Source: Streptomyces regalis
GTDB taxonomy: Bacteria; Actinomycetota; Actinomycetes; Streptomycetales; Streptomycetaceae
Assembly: GCF_001509475.1 (NCBI RefSeq)
Contig: NZ_LLZG01000072.1
Span: forward strand, 1-25,299
Direction of reading: 5' to 3'
DNA length: 25,299 nt
The translations under genes and the position numbers were made by a program. How positions within the stretch are numbered: position 1 is the stretch's first letter; each line of letters opens with the position of its first letter. The notes under the pieces are model-generated. The model was not told where the DNA came from and did no database searches. It saw only the letters and a list, made by a program, of their open reading frames with translations. Shown in pieces: positions 1 to 7,021 of this stretch.

Positions 1-495
1 GTGGCGGGGGCCGCCCCCCGCACCGCCGCCCCCGTTCTCCCGCCCTCCCCTCCCGACCGCATCCGCATCCCCGCGATACACGTCGACGCTCCCCTCATGG
101 GCCTGGGCCTGACGAGGACGGGCAGTCTCGACGTCCCGCCCGCCGGGCGCAAGAACCTCGCCGGCTGGTACGAGGCCGGCACCACGCCCGGTGACACGGG
201 CACCTCGATCGTCGCCGGCCATGTCGACAACGCCGACGGGCCCGCCGTCTTCTACCGCCTCGGCGCCCTGAGGAAGGGCGGCACGATCGAGGTGGACCGC
301 CGGGGCGGCGGTACGGCGCTCTTCTCCGTCGACGCCGTCGAGGTGTATGACGCGAAGGCCTTCCCCGACGAGAAGGTGTACGGCCCGGCGCCACGCCCCG
401 AGCTGCGGGTGATCACCTGCGGCGGCGGTTACTCACGGACGACCGGGTATCAGGGCAACGTCGTCGTCTTCGCACACCTCACCGGCAGCCGCTGA
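1..495 (+). CDS. Class F sortase, 5' end cut by the window
   Basis: Sortase-fold cysteine transpeptidase or a housekeeping relative, expected outside the membrane. The 164 visible residues hold the whole catalytic barrel: RIRIPAIHVDAPL opens the domain, the catalytic His is in AGHVD (about residue 74), the Cys in ITCGG (about 140), and an Arg follows in the GYSRTTGYQGN stretch. Class F sortases usually have about 200 or more residues with an N-terminal membrane anchor. Here only a proline/alanine-rich linker precedes the barrel, so the GTG at base 1 is probably internal and the true start lies left of the window. The gene ends 6 bp before the convergent TauE-type gene. The family call is by motif; the substrate is unknown. 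Confidence 0.85.
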   Translation: MAGAAPRTAAPVLPPSPPDRIRIPAIHVDAPLMGLGLTRTGSLDVPPAGRKNLAGWYEAGTTPGDTGTSIVAGHVDNADGPAVFYRLGALRKGGTIEVDRRGGGTALFSVDAVEVYDAKAFPDEKVYGPAPRPELRVITCGGGYSRTTGYQGNVVVFAHLTGSR

Positions 496-501
496 CCCCT
501 G

Positions 502-1284
502 CTAGGCCACCCACTGCTCGTACGCCAGCTTCGCCACCAGCGCGAACACCACCGTCAGCAGCACCACCCGGACGAATCCGCTGCCCTTCTTCAGCACCGT
601 ACGCGCCCCCAGCATGCCGCCCGCCAGGTTGAACACGGCCATCAGCGCGGCCAGCTGCCACAGGACCGTGCCCTGCCAGGCGAAGGTGGCCAGTGCGCCG
701 GCGTTGGTACAGCAGTTGACGATCTTGGCGGTGGCGGAGGCGGTGACGAGGTCGAGGTGGAGTACGGCGGTGAGGGCGAGGACCAGGAAGGTGCCCGTGC
801 CGGGGCCGATGAGGCCGTCGTAGAAGCCGATGGCCAGGCCCGCGAGGCCGATCGCGGCGAGGACCTGGCGGCGGGTGGCGGGGCCCGTCGCCGGTGCCGT
901 GCCGAAGGCGGGGCGCAGGATCACGAAGGCGGCGACAGCGAGCAGCACCACCATGATCACGGGCTTCAGCACCTCGGTGCTCATGCCCGCCGCGAAGAAG
1001 GCGCCGCCGGAGGAGCCCGCGAGCGCCGCCAGCCCGATGCGGACGGCGAGGCGCACGTCCACGGGTGCTTTGCGGGCGTACGTCACCGCGGCGCCCGACG
1101 TGCCGACGATCGCGACGGCCTTGTTGGTGCCGAGCGCGTACGCGGCCGACGTGCTCGCGGGCAGGCCCAGCAGCAGCGTCGGGAGCAGGAGCAGGCCCCC
1201 GCCGCCGACCACGGCGTCGATCCAGCCGGCCGCGAGGGCCGCGAGGCACAGGACGGCGACCATGGTCAGCGATATGTCGGGCAT
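502..1284 (-). CDS. TauE/SafE family membrane exporter
   Basis: Predicted 260-residue polytopic membrane protein of the TauE/SafE (DUF81) family, whose members export sulfite, sulfoacetate or other small anions. The N-terminus (MPDISLTMVAVLCLAALAAG) begins a membrane helix and is followed by the family's glycine-rich VVGGGGLLLLPTLLLGLP segment. A second related half follows with GFYDGLIGPGTGTFLVLAL, as expected for the duplicated fold with about 8 helices. I chose the ATG at 1284 because the upstream in-frame extension (to 1365) is hydrophilic and unlike the family. It faces away from the nitrite operon across a 300-bp divergent region. A short Cys-containing leader ORF may overlap its start. 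The substrate cannot be told from sequence. Confidence 0.88.
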   Translation of the reverse strand: MPDISLTMVAVLCLAALAAGWIDAVVGGGGLLLLPTLLLGLPASTSAAYALGTNKAVAIVGTSGAAVTYARKAPVDVRLAVRIGLAALAGSSGGAFFAAGMSTEVLKPVIMVVLLAVAAFVILRPAFGTAPATGPATRRQVLAAIGLAGLAIGFYDGLIGPGTGTFLVLALTAVLHLDLVTASATAKIVNCCTNAGALATFAWQGTVLWQLAALMAVFNLAGGMLGARTVLKKGSGFVRVVLLTVVFALVAKLAYEQWVA

Positions 1285-1337
1285 GATCGCGACCCTAGGC
1301 GGATGATGTGTGTGCGGTCCACGTAAATAAGGAGCAT
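1266..1337 (-). CDS. Possible short leader peptide overlapping the tauE-type start
   Basis: A 23-codon ORF begins with ATG at 1337, ends at TGA 1266 and overlaps the first codons of the exporter in another frame. Its middle reads YVDRTHIIRLGSRSC, with a single Cys just before the exporter start. Actinobacterial sulfur genes are often preceded by short leader peptides with an Arg-His-hydrophobic stretch and a terminal Cys that act as cysteine attenuators. The resemblance here is loose and no clear Shine-Dalgarno is visible. A GTG at 1322 would give an 18-residue version. It could be chance. Confidence 0.28.
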   Translation of the reverse strand: MLLIYVDRTHIIRLGSRSCPTYR

Positions 1338-1523
1338 CCGAGATGTCGGCCCGAGTGGGACGCACGCCACACCCCCGGCAAGGCGATCATTCGTAGACGA
1401 TGGCGGCTGCACGGAAACCGGGCGTGCGGTCGCCCCCACCTCGCTCTCGAGCCGACCTCACAGCCCGCCCCCACCGCGCCCTCCGAACCCTCACACCCGC
1501 CCTCCGCTCCGGCTGAGGGCAGC

Positions 1524-1561
1524 GTTCCTCGTGGGAAACAGACGTGATGCGGTCGGGTAAC
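1524..1561 (+). promoter_or_regulatory. Candidate GlnR operator of the nitrite reductase operon
   Basis: Four 5-bp half-sites are spaced exactly 6 bp apart: GTTCC (1524), GAAAC (1535), GATGC (1546) and GTAAC (1557). The actinobacterial GlnR consensus alternates GTnAC and GAAAC with n6 spacing. GAAAC and GTAAC are exact, and GTTCC differs from GTnAC at one base. The site ends 23 bp before the first nir ATG. Nitrite reductase is a known member of the Streptomyces GlnR nitrogen regulon, which makes the match credible. Confidence 0.65.
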
Positions 1562-1584
1562 ACCGGCACCGCACGCTCAAGTGC

Positions 1585-2796
1585 ATGACCTCGAATACGC
1601 GTGTGGTGGTGATCGGCGCCGGGCTCGCGGGCGTACGACTCGCCCGGCGGCTCGGCGAGCTCGGCACGCCCGTGACGCTCGTCGGCGAGGAGGAGCACCG
1701 CCCGTACAACCGGGTGCTCCTCGCCGAAGTGCTGGCCGGACGGTACAGCCCCGACGTGATCGCGCTGCCCGCGCCCGCGGAGCTCACCCGCGCCCGGGTC
1801 ACCGGCATCGACCGTCAGGCGCGGACCGTTCAGTGCGCGGACGGTTCGGAGATCGCATACGACCGGCTGGTTCTGGCCACCGGCTCGAACCCGGTGCTGC
1901 CGCCCCTGCGCGGTCTGTTCACCCCCGACCACGTGCTACCGGAGGGCGTCCACGCCTTCCGCACCATGGACGACTGCCTGGGCCTGTCCAAGGCGGTCCG
2001 GCCGGGAGTGAAGGCGGTCGTCATCGGCGGCGGGCTCCTCGGGGTCTCCGCGGCCCGTGCGCTCGCCCAGCGCGGCGCCCAGGTCGTCCTCGCCCAGCAG
2101 GCCGAGCGGCTGATGGAGCGCCAGCTCGACCCGAGCGCCTCGAAGCTCGTCAAGCGGCACCTCAAGGACCTCGGCGTGGAGGTCCACACCGAGTGCCGCG
2201 TCCGTGACGTGCGCTGCGTCGGCGGCGCGGTCCGCTCGGTCGAGATGGCCGACGGATACGCCCTCGACGCCGACCTCGTGGTCCTTGCCTGCGGCGTACA
2301 CCCGCGCGCGGGCCTCGCGCAGGCCGCGGGACTGGACGTCCGCAAGGGGATCGTCGTCGACGACGAACTGCGGACCTCCGACCCGTACATCCACGCCATC
2401 GGCGACTGCGCCCAGCACGACGGCAACGTCTACGGGCTGGCCACTCCGGCCCTCGAACAGGCCGAGGTGCTGGCCGAGTTGCTGGCCGGTCGGGCGCACG
2501 CCCGGTACACCGGCACCCGTTTGCTGACCCGGCTCACGCTGCCCGGTCAGAGCGCCTTCGACCTCGCCGCGTTCGGCGAGACGGAGCCGCGCCCCGGGGA
2601 CGACGTCGTCCAGCTCGCGGACGCCACCCGAGGCACCTACCGCAAGGTCGTCGTCCGCGACGACCGCCTGGTCGGCGGGGTCCTCGTCGGCGAACTCGGC
2701 ACCGTCGGCGCGCTCGCCCGCGCCTGGGAGGGAGCAGAGCCGCTCCCCGACGACGGCCCCCTGCTCCACCTGCTTACCAACGATGGAGGCTCCTGA
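1585..2796 (+). CDS. NirB-like FAD/NAD(P)H oxidoreductase subunit of nitrite reductase
   Basis: A 403-residue pyridine-nucleotide-disulfide family flavoprotein resembling the N-terminal reductase half of NirB but without Fe-S or siroheme domains. The FAD site VVVIGAGLAGVRLARRLG is at residues 6-23. The second dinucleotide fold AVVIGGGLLGVSAARAL is near residue 145, and the FAD-contacting IHAIGDCAQ is near 270. It probably passes electrons from NAD(P)H to nitrite reductase, or is a paralogue of the NirB reductase module. Streptomyces nitrite operons commonly have such a gene first. Its TGA overlaps the ATG of nirB by one base, indicating translational coupling. The start has no strong Shine-Dalgarno, but upstream codons do not extend the domain. 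Confidence 0.87.
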   Translation: MTSNTRVVVIGAGLAGVRLARRLGELGTPVTLVGEEEHRPYNRVLLAEVLAGRYSPDVIALPAPAELTRARVTGIDRQARTVQCADGSEIAYDRLVLATGSNPVLPPLRGLFTPDHVLPEGVHAFRTMDDCLGLSKAVRPGVKAVVIGGGLLGVSAARALAQRGAQVVLAQQAERLMERQLDPSASKLVKRHLKDLGVEVHTECRVRDVRCVGGAVRSVEMADGYALDADLVVLACGVHPRAGLAQAAGLDVRKGIVVDDELRTSDPYIHAIGDCAQHDGNVYGLATPALEQAEVLAELLAGRAHARYTGTRLLTRLTLPGQSAFDLAAFGETEPRPGDDVVQLADATRGTYRKVVVRDDRLVGGVLVGELGTVGALARAWEGAEPLPDDGPLLHLLTNDGGS

Positions 2797-5405
2797 TGAC
2801 CGCCACCCTGGGGGCCACCCCCACGATCGTGCTCGTCGGCCACGGCATGGTCGGCCAGCGCTTCCTCGAAGCGCTCGCCGAGCGCGGCCTGACCGCCACG
2901 CACCGCGTGGTCGTGCTGTGCGAGGAGCCGCGTCCGGCGTACGACCGCGTCGCCCTCACCTCGTACTTCTCGGGCAAGACGCCCGAGGACCTCTCCATGA
3001 CGGACATGGAGTTCATCGAGACGCACGGCATCGAGCTGTACGTCGGTGACCCGGCGGAGACGATCGACCGCGAGGCGAAGAAGGTCACGGCCAGGTCCGG
3101 CCAGGTCTTCGAGTACGACACCCTCGTCCTCGCCACCGGCTCGTACCCCTTCGTACCGCCGGTCCCGAACAAGGACGCCGAGGGCTGCTTCGTCTACCGC
3201 ACGATCGAGGACCTGCTCGCGATCGAGGAGTACGCGAAGACGAAGGCCACGACCGGTGCCGTCGTCGGCGGTGGTCTGCTGGGTCTGGAGGCGGCCGGTG
3301 CCCTCAAGGGCCTGGGCGTCGAGGCGCACATCGTCGAGTTCGCGCCGCGTCTGATGCCGGTACAGGTGGACGACGGCGGTGGCGCGGCCCTGCTGCGCAC
3401 CATCGAGGACATGGGCCTGAGCGTCCACACGGGCGTGGGCACGCAGGAGATCGTCGTCGGCGAGGACGGTGCCGTCACCGGCATGAAGCTGTCCGACGGC
3501 TCCGAACTCGCCACCGACATGGTGGTGTTCAGCGCCGGTGTCCGCCCCCGCGACCAGCTGGCCCGCGACTGCGGTCTGACGGTCGGCGAGCGCGGCGGCA
3601 TCACGGTCGACGAGCAGTGCCGTACCGTCGCCGACCCGCACGTGTTCGCGATCGGCGAGTGCGCGCTGGCGTCGGACGGCCGGGTGTACGGCCTGGTCGC
3701 CCCCGGTTACGAGCAGGCCGAGACGGCCGCCGCGACGATCGCCCAGGACGAGGCGGAGTTCACCGGCGCCGACCTGTCCACCAAGCTGAAGCTGCTCGGC
3801 GTCGACGTGGCGTCCTTCGGTGACGCGCACGGCACCGCCGAGGACTGCCTGGACGTCGTGTACTCCGACTCCCGCGCGGGCCTGTACAAGAAGCTGGTCA
3901 TCGGCCGCGACGGCACGCTGCTCGGCGGCATCCTGGTCGGTGACGCGGAGGCGTACGGCACGCTCAAGGCCTTCACCGGCTCGGTCCCGCCGGTCTCGCC
4001 CGAGTCGCTGGTCCTGCCCGCCGGCGCCGGAGCGCCCACCCAGCTCGGCCCCTCGGCACTGCCGGACGACGCGATCATCTGCTCCTGCAACAACGTCCGC
4101 AAGGGCACGATCCGCGGCGCGGTCACCGAGCACAACTGCACCACCGTGCCCGAGGTCAAGAAGTGCACCAAGGCCGGTACGACGTGCGGCAGTTGTGTCA
4201 AGGTCCTCGGCCAGCTGGTCACCGCCGAGCTGGAGGCGTCCGGCGTCGAGGTCGACAAGGGCCTGTGCGGCTGCTTCTCGCAGACCCGCGAGGAGCTGTA
4301 CGAGATCGTCCTCGCCCTGCGCATCAACACCTACCAGGACCTGCTGGACCGCTACGGCCGCGACGGCGCCAAGAGCGGCGACGGCTGCGAGATCTGCAAG
4401 CCGGCGGTCGGCTCGATCATCGCCTCCCTCGCCCCGACGATCGGCGCGAGCGGCTACGTCCTGGACGGCGAGCAGGCCTCCCTGCAGGACAGCAACGACC
4501 ACTTCCTGGCCAACCTCCAGAAGAACGGCTCGTACTCGGTCGTCCCGCGCATCCCCGGCGGTGAGATCACCCCCGAGGGCCTGATCGTGATCGGCGAGAT
4601 CGCCCGTGACTTCGGCCTCTACACGAAGATCACCGGTGGCCAGCGGATCGACATGTTCGGTGCGCGTGTCGAGCAACTCCCCCTGATCTGGGCCAGGTTG
4701 GTGGACGCGGGCTTCGAGTCCGGCCACGCGTACGGCAAGGCGCTGCGCACGGTGAAGTCCTGTGTCGGCCAGACCTGGTGCCGCTACGGCGTCCAGGACT
4801 CGGTCCGCATGGCGATCGACCTGGAGCTGCGCTACCGGGGGCTCAGGTCGCCCCACAAGCTCAAGTCGGCCGTCTCCGGCTGCCAGCGCGAGTGCGCCGA
4901 GGCCCAGTCGAAGGACTTCGGCGTGATCGCCACCGCCAACGGCTGGAACCTCTACGTCGGCGGCAACGGCGGCGCCACCCCGCGCCACGCGGACCTGCTG
5001 GCCCAGGACCTCTCCGACGCCGAGCTGATCCGCCTGATCGACCGGTTCCTGATGTTCTACATCCGTACGGCGGACCGGCTGGAGCGCACCTCGACCTGGC
5101 TGGAGCGGATCCCCGGCGGCCTGGACCACGTACGGGACGTGGTCGTGGAGGACTCCCTCGGTATCTGCGAGGAGCTGGAGTCCCTGATGGCGGACCACGT
5201 GGCGCACTACGCCGACGAGTGGGCGACGACCATCAACGACCCGGAGAAGCTCTCCCGCTTCGTCTCCTTCGTGAACGCCCCCGACACCCCCGACCCGGTC
5301 GTCGGCTTCATCCCCGAGCGCGACCAGATCAAGCCCGACCTGCCGCTGCTGTCCATCGGCATGCGCCCCGCTGAAGACGTCCTGGAAGGAAGCGCCCAGC
5401 GATGA
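2796..5405 (+). CDS. nirB: Assimilatory nitrite reductase, large subunit
   Basis: Cytoplasmic NAD(P)H-dependent enzyme reducing nitrite to ammonium; 869 residues, full length for NirB. Domain order: FAD motif (IVLVGHGMVGQRF, residue about 10); NAD fold (GAVVGGGLLGLEAAGAL, about 150); BFD-like [2Fe-2S] domain with ICSCNN and TTCGSC (about 425-475); a second Cys pair in GDGCEICKP (about 528); ferredoxin-like half-domain; then the siroheme/[4Fe-4S] ligands CVGQTWC (about 655) and GCQREC (about 695). All expected cysteines are present. GGAGG at 2785-2789 lies 6 bp before the ATG. It shares one base with the upstream flavoprotein gene and four with nirD, so the three form one operon, probably under GlnR. 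Confidence 0.96.
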   Translation: MTATLGATPTIVLVGHGMVGQRFLEALAERGLTATHRVVVLCEEPRPAYDRVALTSYFSGKTPEDLSMTDMEFIETHGIELYVGDPAETIDREAKKVTARSGQVFEYDTLVLATGSYPFVPPVPNKDAEGCFVYRTIEDLLAIEEYAKTKATTGAVVGGGLLGLEAAGALKGLGVEAHIVEFAPRLMPVQVDDGGGAALLRTIEDMGLSVHTGVGTQEIVVGEDGAVTGMKLSDGSELATDMVVFSAGVRPRDQLARDCGLTVGERGGITVDEQCRTVADPHVFAIGECALASDGRVYGLVAPGYEQAETAAATIAQDEAEFTGADLSTKLKLLGVDVASFGDAHGTAEDCLDVVYSDSRAGLYKKLVIGRDGTLLGGILVGDAEAYGTLKAFTGSVPPVSPESLVLPAGAGAPTQLGPSALPDDAIICSCNNVRKGTIRGAVTEHNCTTVPEVKKCTKAGTTCGSCVKVLGQLVTAELEASGVEVDKGLCGCFSQTREELYEIVLALRINTYQDLLDRYGRDGAKSGDGCEICKPAVGSIIASLAPTIGASGYVLDGEQASLQDSNDHFLANLQKNGSYSVVPRIPGGEITPEGLIVIGEIARDFGLYTKITGGQRIDMFGARVEQLPLIWARLVDAGFESGHAYGKALRTVKSCVGQTWCRYGVQDSVRMAIDLELRYRGLRSPHKLKSAVSGCQRECAEAQSKDFGVIATANGWNLYVGGNGGATPRHADLLAQDLSDAELIRLIDRFLMFYIRTADRLERTSTWLERIPGGLDHVRDVVVEDSLGICEELESLMADHVAHYADEWATTINDPEKLSRFVSFVNAPDTPDPVVGFIPERDQIKPDLPLLSIGMRPAEDVLEGSAQR

Positions 5406-5752
5406 CCCTGGCACCCGAGACGACCGACCTGAAGGTACAGCTCAAGCTGGAGGACGACTGGTTCACGGTCTGCGACCTGGCCCAGCTGCTCCCCGGCCGG
5501 GGCGTGGCCGCCCTCCTCCCCGACGGCCGCCAGGTGGCCCTGTTCCGCGACCGGGGCGGCGCCCTGTACGCCATCGACAACCGCGATCCCTTCTGCGGCG
5601 CGGCGGTTCTCTCCCGCGGCCTGACCGGCACCCATCAGGGCCGCCCGTTCGTGGCCTCCCCGCTCCTGAAGCAGCGCTTCGACCTGGAGACGGGGCAGTG
5701 CCTGGACGACGAGGCGGTGCGGGTGGCGACGTACGAGGTACGTGCCTCCTGA
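5402..5752 (+). CDS. nirD: Nitrite reductase small subunit, Rieske-like
   Basis: Partner of NirB with a Rieske-type ferredoxin fold. The 116 residues match the usual NirD size and pattern: WFTVCDLAQLLPGRGVAALL at the start, then ALFRDRGGALYAIDNRDPF and a GRPFVASPLLKQRFDLETG strand region. As in other NirD proteins, the Cys-His pairs that bind the Rieske cluster are absent. The ATG overlaps the nirB stop by four bases, and a purine-rich GGAAGGAA lies about 10 bp upstream. It is the last gene of the nir operon. No terminator is visible before the tetR remnant, whose operator starts 17 bp downstream. Confidence 0.92.
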   Translation: MTLAPETTDLKVQLKLEDDWFTVCDLAQLLPGRGVAALLPDGRQVALFRDRGGALYAIDNRDPFCGAAVLSRGLTGTHQGRPFVASPLLKQRFDLETGQCLDDEAVRVATYEVRAS

Positions 5753-5768
5753 CTTCGCAGGACGATTG

Positions 5769-5788
5769 CTTGACTGATCGTTCCAGAA
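5769..5788. promoter_or_regulatory. TetR-type operator in front of the tetR remnant
   Basis: TTGACTGATCGTTCCA (5770-5785) matches the reverse complement of the palindrome at 6313-6329 at 13 of 16 positions around the shared GATC core. TetR-family operators of the TTGACCGATCGGT type lie upstream of both the regulator and its target, so this was probably the autoregulatory site. The truncated coding sequence begins immediately after it, leaving no room for the original start. Confidence 0.5.
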
Positions 5789-5789
5789 A

Positions 5790-6272
5790 TGCCACCTCGG
5801 CGTCGGACGCGCCAGCATCTACGCGACCTTCGGCAACAAGCACGAGCTGTATCTGCGGGCACTGGAGCGCTACGACCGGGCAGGGCTCCCGCCGATCGTG
5901 CGGGAGCTGTCCGGACCGGGCCCCGCCCTGCCCGCCGTGCGGGCGCTCGTCCGGCGCTACGCCGCCGAGGCGGCAGACGATCAACTACGCCTGCACGGCT
6001 GCCTGGTGACCAATACGGCGTCCGAGCTCGGCCCGCACGACCCGGCGGTCGCCCGGCAGGTCGAGCGCAACTGGGACCAGTTGGAGACCGTGCTCCACTC
6101 GACCCTCGTCCGCGCCCGGAGCCAGGGCGAACTGCCCGAGGCCCGCGATCCGCTCGCCCTCGCCCGCATGCTGCTGGTGCTGCTGCAGGGCCTGCGGGTG
6201 GTCGGCAAGGCGTCGCCGGACCCGGCGCGTGTGCGGGACGCGGCGGAGCAGGCGCTGGCATTGCTGGACTGA
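5790..6272 (+). pseudogene. TetR family regulator lacking its N-terminus
   Basis: The frame from 5790 reads HLGVGRASIYATFGNKHELY, the recognition-helix and following part of a TetR DNA-binding domain, and continues through a normal ligand/dimerisation domain to the TGA at 6270-6272. About 35-40 residues that should precede it (start codon, helix 1 and most of helix 2) are missing: the reading begins directly after an operator-like palindrome, and no in-frame start exists upstream. An internal ATG-initiated product from 5898 would lack the whole DNA-binding domain. I infer a deletion of roughly 100 bp. The gene once paired with the SDR gene downstream, which is also broken and carries a matching operator. 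A hairpin terminator follows the stop codon. Confidence 0.8.
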
Positions 6273-6274
6273 AC

Positions 6275-6300
6275 CGGAGCCCTTGCGGGGGCTCCTTTTT
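6275..6300 (+). terminator. Rho-independent terminator after the tetR remnant
   Basis: GGAGCCC (6276-6282) pairs perfectly with GGGCTCC (6289-6295) across a 6-nt loop and is followed by TTTTT (6296-6300). It begins three bases after the tetR stop codon. T-tract terminators of this clarity are uncommon in high-GC Streptomyces DNA. Confidence 0.8.
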
Positions 6301-6312
6301 CACGGCTCCATA

Positions 6313-6329
6313 TTGAACCGATCGGTCAA
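6313..6329. promoter_or_regulatory. TetR-type operator upstream of the SDR pseudogene
   Basis: ACCGATCGGT (6317-6326) is a perfect 10-bp palindrome within TTGAACCGATCGGTCAA. It lies 14 bp upstream of the former SDR start (ATG 6344) and resembles the site at 5769-5788 in front of the tetR remnant. The inference is that the TetR protein repressed both genes. Confidence 0.6.
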
Positions 6330-6343
6330 GAACAGGGGAGTTC

Positions 6344-7006
6344 ATGATCAGGCGATTCCCCGCAGGACAGCTCTCGTGACGGGCGCGGGCTCCGGCATCG
6401 GCAGGACCACCGCCCTCGCGTTCGCCGCGGAGGGGGCGCAGGTCGTCCTCGCCGGGCGGCGCAGGGAACCGCTCGACGAGACGGTCGCCCTGATCGAGCG
6501 GGCGGGCGGCAAGGCGCTCGCGGTCACCGCCGACGTCTCCCGTGCCGCCGATACCGAGGCCCTGGTCCAAGCCACGGTGGACCTCCCCCACTCTCGGCTT
6601 GGCTCGACGTGGCGGTCAACAACGCCGGGGTCTTCCGGGGCGGACAGCCGCTGGCCGATCTTCCGGAAGCCGACTGGCACACGCAGCTCGGCATCAACAT
6701 CACCGGCGTCTTCCTCGCCCTCCAGGCCCAGATCCGCCAGATGCGCACCCAGCCGGCCGGCGGCGCGATCGTGAACATCGCCTCCGTCTTCGGCGTCCAC
6801 GCCCGCCACCCCGGCGCCGCCGCCTACGCCGCCACCAAGGCCGCCGTCTCCGTCCTCACCAGGGGCGCCGCCCTCGACCACATCCGCGACGGCATCCGCA
6901 TCAACGCGGTCAGCCCCGGCGCCGTGGACACCCCTACCTGGCCTCGGACGACGCCACGTCAGTGGTGGGCACGGACCTGGTGGTGGACAGCGGGGCGACG
7001 GCCTGA
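6344..7006 (+). pseudogene. SDR family dehydrogenase, multiply disrupted
   Basis: A former short-chain dehydrogenase/reductase spread over three frames. Segment 1 (to about 6582) holds TALVTGAGSGIGRTTALAFA and ADTEALVQATVDL. Segment 2 (about 6603-6934) holds LDVAVNNAGVFRGG, IVNIASVF, the catalytic AAYAATKAAVS and INAVSPGAVDTP. Segment 3 (6935-7006) holds YLASDDATSVVGTDLVVDSG and the stop. The ATG at 6344, behind AGGGGAG, is out of frame with segment 1, suggesting a small deletion near the start. The first internal junction contains half of a dispersed Streptomyces repeat. The second appears to delete about 35-40 codons between DTP and YLASDD. With this many lesions a sequencing error is unlikely. 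Substrate unknown. Confidence 0.85.
6583..6607 (+). repeat. Half of a dispersed Streptomyces palindromic repeat
   Basis: CTCCCCCACTCTCGGCTT (6583-6600) plus GGCTCGA matches 10035-10059, the left arm of the hairpin inside the MITE in the SulP gene, at 23 of 25 positions. The second arm (the GGGGGGACCCCC side) is absent here. It sits exactly at the first internal frameshift of the SDR pseudogene. Confidence 0.7.
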
Positions 7007-7021
7007 GCGCACACCAGGCGC

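Noticed and set aside
1342..1395. Rightward 17-codon ORF with AAGGAG upstream in the tauE-nir gap
   Set aside because: It ends well before nir, has no recognisable pattern and may be chance; the GlnR box downstream makes it an unlikely nir leader.
2637..5414. Very long antisense open frame opposite nirB
   Set aside because: Third-position GC bias creates long antisense frames. The plus strand encodes full nitrite reductase motifs and the antisense product shows no domain.
5898..6272. Intact 124-residue gene starting at an internal ATG
   Set aside because: It lacks any DNA-binding domain, while the preceding in-frame codons from 5790 clearly encode part of a TetR HTH. Better read as a remnant.
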